Below, piece after piece: positions 21,414 through 35,464 of a stretch of DNA of 64,000 bases. The DNA comes from Trema orientale (Eukaryota > Streptophyta > Magnoliopsida > Rosales > Cannabaceae), in contig JXTC01000479.1 of the NCBI GenBank assembly GCA_002914845.1, positions 91,926 to 155,925 of the forward strand. Direction: 5' to 3'. The position numbers were made by a program, and so were the translations under genes. How positions within the stretch are numbered: position 1 is the first letter of the stretch; each line of letters opens with the position of its first letter. The notes under the pieces are model-generated. The model had not been told where the DNA came from, did no database searches, and saw only the letters and a program-made list of their open reading frames with translations.

Positions 21414-24400
21414 CTACCTTGCTAAGGGACTGAGTTCAGTAGTCATAGCCATTGATAACACTTCAACAGAATCTGTTGTTGATTGATCAGTCAAGCGACT
21501 ATTGTTCCTTCGAGCAATTTCTGCTGCCAAACAATCTTTTAGCTCAGTCACTACTTGACTCATTGTTGGCCTTTTAGCAGATGCACGTGATACACAAGCC
21601 ATTGCTAATTCAACCGCTTTCCAAACGGAGTTAGTTTCGAAATCTCCCTGTAACTTTGGTTCAACTATGCTTTTGATGTCCCCATTTTGGAGCATGGAAT
21701 TGACCCATTGAATTATGTGAGTCCTCTCATGAGTTCTACTTATGGCGGGTCGGCCTGTGATTATTTCCAAGAGAACAACTCCAAAGCTGAAAACATCGCT
21801 TTTCTCGTTTAGCCTGTTGGTTGTGTAGTACCTGCATTACAAACCATATTCAAATAAGTATCGATACCTACTAATCGCCATAAGGACTTCTATCAAGTAC
21901 CTATAATTGCTTTCTTAGCCATTTGAATGCACATTATGGTACTAAAGTGTCCCCAGAGCATGGTTAATGTGTGTACAGAATCTTTATATCGAGTAAGTTT
22001 TGGAACTTAAGTGCAAAAAGAAACGTACTCGGGATCAAGATATCCGGGGGTGCCAGCTACAATTGTAGAGACATGACTGGTGCCAGCATCAGTAGGAAAA
22101 ACTTTGGATAAGCCAAAATCAGCAATCTTCGCTTGAAAATTCTGAGTTAACAAGATGTTTGTGGTTTTAACATCTCTATGGACTATAGGGGGCTTACAAC
22201 CATTGTGCAAATACTCCAATCCTACATTTTCAAACCCACATTTTTGCTAATTATTAAAAAGGCAAATTTCACAATGAAGAAAAATTCGCAAGTGTCATCT
22301 TGCTAACCTTGTGCTGCATCTCTTGCTATTTGAAGTCTCCCTTCCCAACTCAAGACATTTGCATTCTCAAGCCCTACACAGGAAAAAAAAGTAATTTTTC
22401 TTTTTCTGCCTGAGTTCCTTTTTTCACTGGTCAGGATTCCGAGTAGGCGAGTTATACAAAAAGGTTGCAAAACAGAGAAAACTAGTAACGTATACGAGAG
22501 CCAAACCTGAAAGATGTGAGTCCAAATCTCCATTGGCCATGAACTCATAGATAAGGGCCTGGTTATCTCCCTCATTGCAATATCCAACGAGGTTAGTCAA
22601 GTTTCCATGATGAACTCTCATAAGAAGCTTAACCTGTAATTTGAAGTAATACTTTCATCAATTTACATCGATAGGCTTAAAAATATTCTGCGTGCCTAAT
22701 ATGTGTGATAGATACGTATAAAGTACCTCTGCTTGAAACTGTTGATAGTAGTATTTTTGCATACGTTCTTGCTCCTCTGTTTGAGATTGTTGGTTGCCGT
22801 TAACCGGTGGAGGAGAAAGCAACTTGACAGCTACTTCTGTATTCTCATCTATGAAACCATGGTAAACTGTTCCAAATCCACCTTTGCCCAATATTTTCTC
22901 GAAGTTGTTTGTGATCTTTACAACCTCAGAATACGTGAATTGTCGTTTTTTAGACTCGAGTGAATCAGTATCTTTGACTTCTGCATTAATTAATTAACAC
23001 ATAGTGCCACTGGTTTAACAATTAAGCATCACGGAAAAATAAAATGATGCCCGAATAAAAACTGTAGTAGTTACCTGGTTTCCTTCTCCATTTTAGGCCA
23101 ATAAAAATAGCCGCTGCTATCAAAAACAGGATTACCACGCCACCAACTGAGGCTACTATTGGTATTGCAACATTGTTCTTCTTGCTGTTTTTCTTAATGT
23201 TCTCCGTTCCGCAAGATAGCGATGCACACAAATTTAGATTTCCTCCCACACTAGCATAAGTAGATGAAAATATAGTCAGTTCTCTGGAAATGTTCATCTC
23301 AGTTCATGACATGATGCCATTGTATTAGGAGCAATACGTATCAATATTGCTCTGTCACAAAATTTTCATGATCATAAACCATTTACGCGGCCTGAAATAA
23401 TTTATAATGAAATATGATTTTTATTCATGCTTTTGACAAGGAGCATATATGTACCTCAATGAGAGGGAGCCGCTTACTGATTTTTCAATGAGTTCCGCTG
23501 GAACTGAACCCGTGAGCTTGTTTCCTTCTAAGTTTCTGCAAAAAATTTAATTAAACTAATCACACATTTTAATTTTCTTTCCAACTTTATAGGAGCACAA
23601 TTCTTTGTTTAAAGTTACTTACAGAACCCTCAAGTTCGGCAATTTAGATAAAAAACGAGGCACCGATCCAGTTAAGCTATTATTTGACAAGTCCCTAAAC
23701 TCAGACACAAACAAAATAAATAAGATATGATGGCCATAGTCATACTTCCAACCAATTTTGGTATAATTAGTTAACGTGAGTACTACATATTCAGTTTCAA
23801 GTACTTACAAAGTTTGTATCAAACTGAGTTTGGATATGTACGAAGTTATCTCCCCAGTCAATCCGCTAGAGGATAAATTCCTGCTTGTAGTTGCATTAAT
23901 TATGTTAACAAAGAGCCAAAATGCATATGTTGAATATGCAAAACTTTGTACTTGGAAGAATAAAATGACCAAAGAATGTACATGAACTTACAAGGACGTA
24001 ATTCTAGGGGCATCACTATCAAAGCTACAATTTAGACCTGTCCACAAGAAGTCCATAGGAATGCAAGGATCCCCTTCCCAATTTTTCTTCACACCATAAG
24101 TTGACTTTATGTTCATCATGGCATCCACTAATATGCAATTCACATTAATCAGTCACAATAGTACTATAGTCAAAACAAACGTTCATGCTAAAATATTATG
24201 TTTAACTCATGGAAAAGAAAATGACAATATACCATCCTGTTGCTCTGTCTCTGACCGTGAAAAATCCACCAACCTGTAGATTTCGATAGCATTGAAGATC
24301 GGAGGAAGAGTCGAATTCTCGAGCTTAACTAACCAGAAAGTAAAGTTTCCTCCAGACACTCCTGATGGGGTGAAGATGGTGGTTACGTTTAAGTATTCAG

Positions 24401-25307
24401 GGACAAGAGGACCATAAAATAGTTCCCCATTTAGAGTGATATTGAATGCTCTGGACTCGTTGGCCTTAAGCTGTTGAAGTTCAGAAAAGTACATGTAGAC
24501 ATAGAACACTGTATTAGGATCCGGGGCAGTCCAAAAGAATTGCATGGGAGAACTTTCGTTTATTGGTATGGCGGCAGTGCTCATGACAACGGACGGTGGC
24601 TGGTAGTTTTTGCCAGGGTTCACGGTAAGCGGTGTGGTGAATTGAGTCCACTTATTGAAGTTATAGGGCAACCAGAGTCGATCAAAAACGTCGTATGAGT
24701 ACCTAAATTTCAAAAACTTTACTCAGCTTTAAAGAAAAAAAAAATGTCATAATGCATTGATCACCACCCCATGTAATAAAAACACTTTCATATGTGACAA
24801 AAATGAATCTCATACCGTTGTTTGACAATTTTAATGCATATTTACATGAGTAATGATTGTATTAGTGATTTGTAACATCTTTTCGTAATATCATAGTCAA
24901 ACATGACACACATAATGAATATAGAAAAATTCACATCGACATCCCTGAACCAAAAGTACTCCCNATATACATCCCCAACATTAGTTTTGACAATTAAATT
25001 TTTATCTATATATGAACTTTATCTATTAAAACATCACAGAATTGTTCCAACTACAGGAGCATACCAATTGAATGGTGAAAATTTCATTTAGCTTCTAGTT
25101 TTTCCAAATCCAGGAGTGTTAAGATGAATATATAATATTTATCGAGATTATGTCAATATAACATTGACGTAATCTAGGGGTAGTCAATATTGCGCATGAA
25201 ATTAAGTTAGTGACGTATTCATCAATTGGCTATTACAAAGGAGCAAATTATGAATATACACATTACATAGAGTCGTTTGGTTTTTTTTTTTTTTTTTTTT
25301 TTTTTAG

Positions 25308-25338
<31 letters not shown>

Positions 25339-25362
25339 TTTTTCTTTTGTTTTTTTTTTACA

Positions 25363-25394
<32 letters not shown>

Positions 25395-25414
25395 TTCTGT
25401 TTTTTTTTTTTTTT

Positions 25415-25453
<39 letters not shown>

Positions 25454-26488
25454 CAGTTATTCAAGTTAGGGTAAATATAGAGGTATACATGTTGATTAAA
25501 AACTAAAAACAATTAAACAAAATTCATATTTTCTTTCAAACTCTTCAATTCCAAAAGAAGTCACATGGATGTGGCTTTCTCCTGAAAAACTTCCAGAGGT
25601 CAGAAGATCTTTCAATATCCTATTCAAGTATGAACAAATGCTGAAATGTCACCTAAAGTTGCTTTGAACTGTTCGAGTCATTTTCCAAACTGATAGTATA
25701 CTCCAAATAATTCAATCAGTAAAGTAAAGGAATCACCTGTATGATCCATTGATGGTTGAACCAACATCCGCGCGCAAAGTGAGTGACAAGGATCCAGAAG
25801 AAGTTGCGTAAGTCGTATTCTTCAAAGGCCGAAGCTCTAAAGCTGAAATAAAAGGTGTCCCAGATCCGGTGTTGATGAGACAAACTTGAACATTGTCCTT
25901 CAAGGGGATATGTACAAGCTCCTTCATGTTACTTATGATTACCGAGTCAAACTTCACCGTATCCCAAAAGTTCACTCCCAGGTGAAGATCGAACTCCGGC
26001 AACTGATTCAGTCCGTCGTAGTTTCCGTACAAGAACGTTGCACGGATCAAATACCGGGTTCCTGCAGTAACATTTATCCGGTAACAGTTTCGAATTCCTT
26101 GAGGAAAGCTTCTGACATAGCCAACCTGATCTTGTAAACTGGGTTTGTACTGGGCCAGTATGCTCTTGCTTACGCCACCTTCAATGAAAGGCTCATCTGA
26201 AATGTATTTGAGGCCTGTTGATGACTCCGAATAGCTTGAGTTTTTGGGCTGCCGACCACAATCTATGCTAATGAATCCTGAGAATGTGAAATGAGAAATA
26301 CATATTCATATAATGTTTCGCCAAAAAATAAAGTACAAAACTTAGAGAAACAGTTATTACGTAGAGGTAATTTAGATAAGTATATATATACCTGTTTGGT
26401 CCTGACCATGAGCAAGTATAAGAGAAAAATAAACAAGAAGCAATGCGTGAAGGAAATGTTTGAGCATATTAATCTTTACGTCCCTCAT
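21414..26488 (-). CDS. malectin-like LRR receptor-like Ser/Thr kinase (LRR-I type), gene A
   Basis: A plasma-membrane receptor kinase with 13 coding exons: 26488-26392, 26277-25737, 24702-24233, 24127-23992, 23880-23809, 23694-23623, 23535-23455, 23250-23075, 22980-22727, 22633-22507, 22373-22308, 22221-22029, 21831-21414. The exons sum to 2703 nt (900 aa) with consistent phases. Residues 1-25 or so are a signal peptide ([15 protein letters not shown]). Residues 33-369 form a malectin-like domain ([28 protein letters not shown]). Residues 370-490 contain the GDPC…W-GL-C cap and about three LRRs, with exons 5 and 6 of 72 nt each. The membrane span is about 516-542. The kinase has GKGGFG (about 580), [12 protein letters not shown] and ADFGLS, so it is an RD kinase with a complete catalytic set. 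Exon 9 is 21-30 nt longer than in genes B and C, adding a Gln/Glu-rich insert before QQFQAE. The ligand is unknown. Confidence 0.93.
25277..25453. repeat. poly-T tract in intron 2 of gene A
   Basis: About 175 bases of almost pure T with scattered A, C and G. An ambiguous base (n) lies nearby at 24964 in the same intron. Phe-rich open frames here are artefacts. The tract length may be an assembly estimate. Confidence 0.85.
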
Positions 26489-26640
26489 TGTGAGGTTTCT
26501 CAGTTTAAGCACACACTCAGCTGCTTCTCTCCGTGAATGGGATGATCCGGTAACATATATATGTGATATTCAAAAAAAAATAGTATGGCTGAATAAAATA
26601 TAATTTTTATTACATACGTGGTCAACTTTTTGAATTGGTG
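26489..26640 (-). promoter_or_regulatory. proximal promoter of gene A
   Basis: A TATA-like run (CATATATATGTG, 26554-26565) lies about 65-75 bp upstream of the ATG. A W-box core, TTGACC on the minus strand, lies at 26620-26625. W-boxes bind WRKY factors, and defence-induced LRR-I kinases commonly carry them. Motif matches only. Confidence 0.4.
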
Positions 26641-29600
26641 TACCCCAAAAAAATATGCTCTTAAATTATTTTGGTTACAAGTTAATTCTTGCAAATTGCC
26701 AACTTGTGTACGTTTCCTATCATTAAATGTGGGACATATACTGGCACACATAGTTCTGGTCTTCGAGAGAATAATTTGGAATATTGCACCATTCTAATTG
26801 GATGCTTTTTTCGAGTAAATTATAAAATACTTAAATATGTAAACATGTAAATTTCGTAGAATGGATGTTAGCTAGAGTGTCCATCTACGGCTACTAGAAG
26901 ACCATAACTCTATAGCTTTACGAGGAAAACCCGGTGCCTTGTAAAGTTTAACATAAAAGGGTAGGTCTCGGTGATTAGTACTTGATGACTCCTAATTATT
27001 ATTCTTCTTTTCTTATTAAATTCGTTACTCATATCTTATTAATTATGTCATGAGAGAATAAACTTAATGCTTAAATTTGTTATAAGATCAATAAAATCGT
27101 CTCAATCTCAATAGTTACTAAATTAATGAACTAAATAAGACCCATATATAGTCCAACTAATAAACGCTCCGGCTGTTGTGGTCCATTGATATGACTGACG
27201 GTTCTTGGCAAAGGCCAGGCAAACTAACAGGATAAAAATATATAAAAAAAAAAGGAAAACTACAAAGAACTAAAAAATAATAAAGAATAATTCCAACCAT
27301 TAATTTCCTCAAGAACGTGTACTTTCCATATAATGATCGATTGGAAGATCACTTGTCAGAAGTCGTCGCTAGAACTTTGCATGCAGACATATATATCTCT
27401 ACGCGAAAACTATATGCTATATAAGTAAGTCAACTATGATGTCATTATTACTTGCGAAAACCGAAGACCAAAGACCTAATCAAAGAGTTGAGTTTTTGGC
27501 GCTCTAATTATCGTTTATCAATTCTACGTACAAGAAAAATTATGTAGATTCCGGATGTTAATACATTCACATTGGCAATTATATTCCACATAAATATATA
27601 TATGTAGTGATAGGATCCCACCTAGTTTATCATCATTTTTAATACAATATGACAGTGATAAATGATATATCACAATTCAATTGATGAATTGAAATTTTTC
27701 ACAAATAAATTGAATGCTATTAACTAACAAATCATATATTATATCAAATAGTATTAAAATAGTAGAATGAGATGTGATGTATTGTATTTATTCATATATA
27801 TATATATATAACTTTTACAAAGTTCCTAAATTTAAGTCAAGAATAAAGGCTGGCACACGCCCTTAGCTATAGCTCAATACAAAACGCGCATTGAATATCG
27901 AAGTACTCTGTCCATGGCCTGAAAGATTTGTCTTGTTTTTTTACGAAATAAAAAACAAAAAACCCGTGCTATAATATCCGTAGGCCATCAGCCCGTTGGT
28001 TTTATAACTTTGCTCCTTCTAGAATTCTTTGTAATGTCGAATAACACTTGTTGAACCTTAGCAAGAAACTCGTCGAGTTGTAAACTTTTGAAGTTTGGTA
28101 TTAATTTGAGGACTGTATATGTAAAGCTTCTATTCCCGTGATTAATGGCAGTACTGGTCCTTACGTAATAATTTGAACTTACCAACATAAATGTTAGAGC
28201 TATTGTACACGTTTTCTGCTTTTAGTAAGTCAACGTCTGAACCTCTAGTACTTTGTAAAGCATTTCAGTCTCCTTGAATGAAAATCTTTGCAGTTGACTT
28301 TTTTTATCTTTAGATCATAATTTGTCTTGTAACTGAGATAATTGCTTTTGTAAGTTTTATCCACATTTTAATTTTACCGACTATTAAATTATGGACTGGT
28401 AATGTATTAAAAACACTATCTACGCGGCGAAAAATATTTTCTCAAAAAGAACAGCTCATGTTTATAGATCGAAACGCGATGCATTGTATATAACCGACTA
28501 CCACTTTATTTAACGGCTTCTATTTACTACTACCATAATGTGTCACATATTAATTTTACCTTATATAACTTTCCGATAAGAAAAGAAATTATATGGACTG
28601 TTGCGGTAAGAATTGCTATTTTATATAAATAAGTGAGATATTAAATTTGGTAAAAATCGATATTAAGATGGTTTTTTTATTAAGAAGAAAATATATATGG
28701 TCTTTGAAGTACTACTTTTTGCACCTTCCCCTTTTTTTCACTCTTAAAAATCTTAATTATCTCTCCGTAGCTAGTCGTATTATATATTGTTCTCACTTCT
28801 CAGTTATATATACCGCGTAGGCTCGAATGACGTGGATAGACATTCCGCTTGTTGAGTCTTTGTCCGTACACAAAGTTTTTTCGGTAGCAATTGTCAACGA
28901 CTCCAAGTGCTAGTTTTCTGTATCATGCGTATTGCATATTAAACAATATTAAATAACAAAATTTTCCGTTGGCCCACGGAGTGGCCACTCTTTTTGCCTT
29001 GGAAAGTGGAATAAACGCGTGCCGGAACCGTAATTTACCATTTGACCATCTTTTAATAATTTATTCATCCAAAACTAGCATTTAGTATTTTCGAGTCTTT
29101 TCTTCTTTTTTATTTCCTTTTTAGTTATTAATTATTTAATGAACAAGAGAGTCATGTACTGGGACCTAACAAATTTTCTTACAATTGGCTCAAAATTAAG
29201 TTAGCATGATACAAGTTTGAATTCAAGGTTTGACTTAATTGTAACGTTTATTCATTTTGAAAGGAAAGTGTGCTCACTGCTCAGGATGTGTTTGTTCGTA
29301 GTTTACCATATATATACGAGCAAGCAATTGCAAATCCAGATTATATATTGCACATGAGTGCACGACGATTTTGTGTCCATTATAAATAATATCCAATAAT
29401 TAATAAATTAAACAAGTAGAATGATCGTAATAAGAAATCATATTTGAAAAATAAAATAAAGTAAACAAACAAACCAACCAGAAGATAGAGCGAGCGTTTA
29501 TTAATTTAAGATCGCTGGAAAAACTAGTGGCTGAAAAGTCAACGAAATTACTAATTATGTTCATTCCAAAATATACAAAGGGAGAAGGACATTGTGTAAC

Positions 29601-29786
29601 AAAGAAGAATATTATGTTTTAGGTTCTTTATTATTAGATCGTTTATAGATAACGTACAGAATATTAATATTTTAATACCCTCGCAAAAAGAAATATATTA
29701 TTTCACTCCCCACAAGAACTGCGAAAGTAAAAACCAAGAAGGTACATACCAAGTGCAAGAAATTGGAGAAATGAAGACAAGAGTTT
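26641..29786. other. intergenic region between genes A and B
   Basis: AT-rich with several TATATA runs (27590, 27790). No coding frame, RNA gene or convincing transposon end was seen. It holds the distal upstream region of gene A and the 3' flank of gene B. Confidence 0.5.
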
Positions 29787-32700
29787 CTACCTTGCCAAGG
29801 GACTGAGTTCAGTAGTCACATTCACAGAGAGCATTTCAATTGAACTTGAAGAATCCGTCAGACGACTCTTGTTCCCGCGCGCTAATTCGGCTGCCAAACA
29901 CTCTTTTAGCTCACTCACTACCTGATTCATGTTTGGTCTCTTGGTGGATGAAGCAGATACACAAGCCATTGATATCTCAACAGCCTTCCAAACAGAGTTA
30001 ATTTCGAAATCTCCCCTTAACCTTGGATCAACTATGTTTTTAATGTCTCCATTAGCAAGCATGAAACCGACCCATTCCTTCACGTGAGTCCTCTCGTGGG
30101 TCCTACTTACGGCCGGTCGACTTGTGATTATCTCTAACAGGACAACTCCAAAGCTATAAACATCGCTTTTTTCGTTCAGCCTATTTGTTATGTAGTACCT
30201 GTAGGAATAAAAGACATGAAACTTATTACTAGCTAGCTAGCAGAGAAACAGGCTTACAAGAATATTTAGATCTAAGTGTCTATAATTTTAGATAACGTTA
30301 TTATATATATTTAGTACTTCCCTAAGTTCTTTGTAAGAGAGACTTGTATAATCCATGTTTATTTGGATTTGATTAGCTCTCTTAATGTTAACGTTGTGAT
30401 TAATGTTTGTAATCAATTTTGTGAACAAAGAACTTACTCGGGATCTAGGTATCCAGGCGTGCCAGCAACGACCGTAGATACATGAGTACCACCATCAGTT
30501 GGGAAAATTCTTGAGAGACCAAAATCAGCAAGTTTGGCTTGAAACCTCTCAGTTAACAAGATATTGGTAGTTTTCACATCTCTATGCACTATAGGTGGCT
30601 TACAACCATTGTGCAGATACTCCAATCCTACAGTTCATGAATATCCAGATTTTAATTTCCCTATTTCATAATTATTGTACTAATAGAATTCACAAAAAAT
30701 AAGATGGTCAAATTCAACTCTTTTGCTAACCTTGTGCTGAATCAATTGCTATTTGAATCCTTTCTTCCCAACTCAAAACATTTTCATTGCTAACACCTAT
30801 ACATAAGAATCAGCATAGTGTCAGTTCTGTTATGCTTTACTATTACCAATAATTGTTACGTATAAATTGAAGGTCTCTATAGAAAAGAAAAAAAAGAATA
30901 TTTTAATTGTAGGGAAGCCTAACTTGAGAGATGAGAATCTAAATCGCCGTTAGCCATATACTCGTAAATAAGAGCCATGTTGGTTCCTTCATTGCAATAT
31001 CCAACAAGGCTTGTCAAGTTTCTATGATGAACTCTCATAAGAAGCTTAACCTGTAATTGAGATCAGGCACATATTACTTTAACATGCGCAAATAATCTCC
31101 AATTTTCGACCCAAAACAAAGAAAGAACAACTTACAAATAAAAATAATTGGATCGATATGAAATAGTACTGAAGAGAACTTCATACGTACCTCTGCTTGA
31201 AATTGTTGATAGCCCTGACCTGATGAATGAGAAAGCATCTTGACAGCTACTTGAGTATCATCATCAACGAATCCATGATACACTGTTCCAAATCCGCCTC
31301 TTCCAAGAATTTTTTCAAAGTTGTTTGTCATTTTTACCACCTCAGAGTATGTGAACTGCCGTCTTCTAGACTCAAATGAATCATTCTGTAAGTTGGATGT
31401 CCCCACATTCCCTGTTCTAACACCTAATCATGATAATAAATCCCAGCCAAGGATTTCGGGAAAGCTTTATTAATAGGTTAAAAAACTCAGAAAATTAATT
31501 AATATATCAATCGAGCAAATAATATACATAAACAATATTAATGATGATATTACCTGTTTTGTTTTTTCTCTTTTTCATGCCAAACAAAATAGCTGCTACT
31601 ATTAGCAACATGATGACTAATCCACCAACTGATGCTGCTATTGGAATTAGAATATTATTCTTCGTCTTCGTTTTACATGGAGACGAGTCACATAGATCTA
31701 GATTTTCTCCAAAACTAGGGTATGCATATATATCGGTAAAGTTGGTAGAAAATTAGTCAGTTTTGAATCTTGAAAAATTTAAAACTTAAGGAACAGTATT
31801 ATTTGATGCCATAACAAAGGAAAAAAAAATTAAAAGATTTTGATTTCAATTGGAGGAGACACACCTTAATGATAGCGAACCATTCTTTTGTCTTTCAAGA
31901 AGTTCACCTGGAATTGTGCCTGTGAGCTTATTTCTTTCCAAATTTCTGTATAACAAGGAAACTTAAAACGATTACTTGCAAAGATAACCTAAGTTCAAAA
32001 TATAGGTCTTTCTTCGAAATAGTTCTAAAAGATGATAGATTGTTCTTTAAAAGTGCTTGCTAAAAAGACTGTTTTGTAAAGAGTCTAAAATTTAATTTGT
32101 ACCGTTATTGAAAAATAAATAAAAATTATAGTTTGAAGGAACATATTAATTAATTACTCTAAATTAATAACTTACAGGACTCTCAAGTTCGGCAATGAAG
32201 ATAAAATTTCAGGCACGGACCCAGTTAAGTTATTATTTGACAAATCCCTGAAATAATTAAGCAGACATTTCATATAAAGTTACAAAATTTGGATTGTCAT
32301 GCTATTTAACTTATAATTATCAACTCATATCAAATACTTACAGAGATTCTAACATGGTGAGTTTGGATATATCTGTACTGATATTGCCAGTTAATCCGCT
32401 CGAGGATAAGTCCCTGGTTGTAATGTATCACATCAACAAATTTTAATTATGCTAGCAAAGCAAACTAAGTATTCTCATTTTTTTAAAAAAAAAAAAAAAG
32501 AAGAAAATATATGAAAGAAATCAAATCATGGTTAACTTACAAGGATATAATTCTAGGAGGTTCAAGAACATCGCTGCTACAATTTAGACCTGCCCACGTG
32601 TAATTTAGTGGCACACAAGGATCCCCATCCCAATTTTTCTTCACACCATACGTTGACTTTATGCTCATGATTGCATCCACTAGATAGTAACATTTTCACG

Positions 32701-34685
32701 TCATTAAGAAAAATAACATATTAATCACACCGATAGTTACATGATATATATAAATCTCATATAAATACTCATAAGATGTGACAAGTACAAGTACATAAGT
32801 ACATATTAATTGTCATGAATAGAAATTAAATTAATGCTCTAATGCTAATAGAAAAAGATTATATAGTACTAAGATTAAAAATAAATATATACATCAGTGT
32901 CCAAATTATTTATCTTTTTTATAAGTGTTCTAATTCACGTTAAACTAATAAATCGATATCATTTCATATTAAAATCTTAAATGAAAATAATAAAGCTAAA
33001 ATTTTGAATAACGAATTTAATTAGTATAAATTCATTATTTAGACATGAAAGGACAGATGATAAAAACTTGGGAAAAACAGTTGACATAAATTTGTACGTA
33101 CCGTCATCTGTGTACGTTTCTGATTGTGAGAAATCTAGCAGCGTATAGATCTCGGCGGCATTCAAGATCGGTGGGAGAGTTGAATTTTCAAGCTTGTTGA
33201 TGGTAAAAGTATAGTTTAATTTTCCGGTTATGGGTACGGTGCTGTAAACGGTGTTCGAGGTCAAGTATGTAGGGATAACGGGGCCGTACAAGAGCTTCCC
33301 GTTGACGTTGATATTGAAAGCTCTGGACTCGTTGGGTTTGAGTTGTTGGAGTTCGGCAAAGTGAAGGTAGAGATAATATCTGGTGGTGGCATCAGGTGGC
33401 TCCACAAAGAACTCCATTGGAGCGGTCTCGTTTATCGGCGTGGCCGCCGTGCTCATTATCACTGACGGCGGCCAGAAGTCAATGTGGCTATCGGGGTCAA
33501 CGGTGAGCGAAGAAGTCAACTGGGTCCATGCTTGCTCGTAATAGGGAACCCACACCCGATCATAAGCGTCCAACGGAAACCTGATCAGTAAGGGTAAAAC
33601 CACTAATTAAATATATATGACTTACAATATGAAAATATTGTAACTCTTCATTCTAACAAGCTTGTTATAGATTCAGAATATATCTTAGGTGTCTCTTATC
33701 ATGCAAGTACGTGCGTCATAAAATCATATAAAAGTAATTGCTGTAAATAAATGGGTACTTGTTAAATTATTTTTAACATATGCATATATATATATATGTG
33801 TGTATGTATCCACTATGTTTAATTAATTGGTAAAATGTTTAATTTGGCCTAACATTTAGAAAATTGGAGTCAAGAAGATGGTACCACTGAATTGCATTTG
33901 TTTTGCAATCCACAATATAGAAGCCAAAAAAATAAAAACAAAAGAAGATCAATATAACTGACCTGTATGTAGTATTTGTGGTTGAACCGGTATCCACCCG
34001 GACTACAAGTGACAAAGCGCCAGAATCAATCTGATAAGTGGTATTTTTCAAAGGCCTCAATTCTAATGCATTAACGAATGGTGTCCCAGATCTAGTGTTG
34101 ACGAGACACAAAGGAACATAGTCTTTAGAGGGAGTATGTATGATCTCCATGATGGTGCCAAGGGGGTTGAATGTTACCGTGCCCCAAACGTTGGGACCAA
34201 TGTGGAGATCAAATTGAGGCGTGTTATTTCTACCATCATAGTTCCCATAAAAGAACGTTGCCCTCATCAAATACCTAGTACCCCTTTTAACAGTTATTTT
34301 GTAGCAATTTCTGATACCTTCGGGGAAGCTTCTGATATATGTTACCTGCCGTTGAAAATTGGCTCTGTATTCCGGCAATATGGTTTTACTCACACCGGTG
34401 CTGATGAAGGGTGCGTCCGAAATGTAATCTATGGTGGTTGTTTTCTCAGTGTAGCTAGTATTTTCAGGCAGCCCACAATCTAAGCTGATGAAGCCTGAGG
34501 CATTTAAGAGAAATAACTAATGAGAAAAATGAATATATTGCTAAAACATTAATTTGGAGATACATTATGCGATAATTATTGTTATTACCTGTTTGATCAG
34601 CTTGTCCATGTCCGGGATGTACAAGAGCAAGGACCCCAAGCAATACAATGAGGAAATGACATTTGAACATCTCCATTCCCCTCAT
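29787..34685 (-). CDS. malectin-like LRR receptor-like Ser/Thr kinase (LRR-I type), gene B
   Basis: Same receptor family and gene plan as gene A. Exons: 34685-34589, 34494-33963, 33580-33102, 32679-32541, 32413-32342, 32247-32176, 31945-31865, 31714-31554, 31423-31191, 31050-30924, 30796-30731, 30627-30438, 30198-29787. The sum is 2661 nt (886 aa), in frame throughout with GT-AG borders. The first ATG (MRGMEMFK) is used; a second in-frame ATG lies three codons on (34676). The signal peptide core is [17 protein letters not shown]. The malectin-like domain shows FFYGNYDG and LRPLKNTTY. The LRR exons are 72, 72 and 81 nt. The membrane span is in exon 8 ([17 protein letters not shown]). Kinase motifs [24 protein letters not shown] and GTPGYLDPE are complete, and it ends SPLAR like its paralogues. 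It is probably active; the ligand is unknown. Confidence 0.93.
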
Positions 34686-34790
34686 ACCTGTGCTACCAGC
34701 TTAGGAGCACAACTTTAAGCTGGAACCTGGTTTTTCAATGAATATATATATGATTATATAGTGCTACCTATAACCTATATAAAATAATTA
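34686..34790 (-). promoter_or_regulatory. proximal promoter of gene B
   Basis: TATA-like sequence on the minus strand (TATATAAT, around 34753-34760) lies about 70 bp upstream of the first ATG; a second AT run is at 34774-34783. A GTCAAC (W-box core) lies further up near 35186. Motif level only. Confidence 0.3.
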
Positions 34791-35221
34791 AGTCCAAGTA
34801 GCATATTAGCTGGCGAATGTCATTTTTATTTATTAACTACTGAATAAATGCATTTACTACTTGATTTAGCTACGTTTAGCGAAGAATATTTTGCTATTAT
34901 TATTATTTTTTAATAGAAAGGACTTGGTCTGGTTATAAGCCACATTGGCGTATACAAATTACAGAGGGCATATATATAATCTGTCTTTTTAATTCTTTTT
35001 TCCTTTTTTTTTTTTTTTTTTTGTCTGCTTCAGCGCTGAAGTTGCTATCATGATGTCGTGGTAACTAATTGGATTCATGAAAAAATTTTATAAACAGTTA
35101 TTTTTTTAATGGATAATATTCAAAAAGAAAAGGCAATATAATAATAATACCCGATTCACATTCAAAATAATCCGTGGGGTATGTCAACGTCCGCGATACA
35201 AATATGTATTCCAAGATATAT

Positions 35222-35464
35222 GGGCACCAATCCAGTAGGTATTTTTCTTTTTTACCTATGTATAGGTATCAATTGGACCAATAAAAAAATTTTTTGCATA
35301 TTTTTTTATTATAAAAAGTAGAGGAGAGAAATAGTATTAATGATACACGTCTTTTTATGTACTTGATTATAACCATTGGATCACTATTAGATGATGATCT
35401 AACGGCTAAAAAAAAAATACCTACACATAAGTAAAAAAAGAAAATACCTACTGGATTGGCAACC
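35222..35464. mobile_element. MITE, copy 1 (ends GGGCACCAATCCAGTAGG)
   Basis: The left end GGGCACCAATCCAGTAGGTA is mirrored on the right by TACCTACTGGATTGGCAACC. The interior has a second inverted layer (TACCTATGTATAGGTA / ATACCTACACATAAGTA) and GATGATCTAACGGCTAAA. The flanks are TATAT on both sides, so the target duplication is ambiguous. It lies about 540 bp upstream of gene B. Confidence 0.7.

Noticed and set aside
24474-24698. Open frame on the plus strand across the malectin-like exon of gene A
   Set aside because: It is the complement of a confirmed exon; its frame has no family resemblance.
25210-25506. Phenylalanine-rich membrane-like proteins
   Set aside because: It is a translation of the poly-T tract in intron 2 of gene A.
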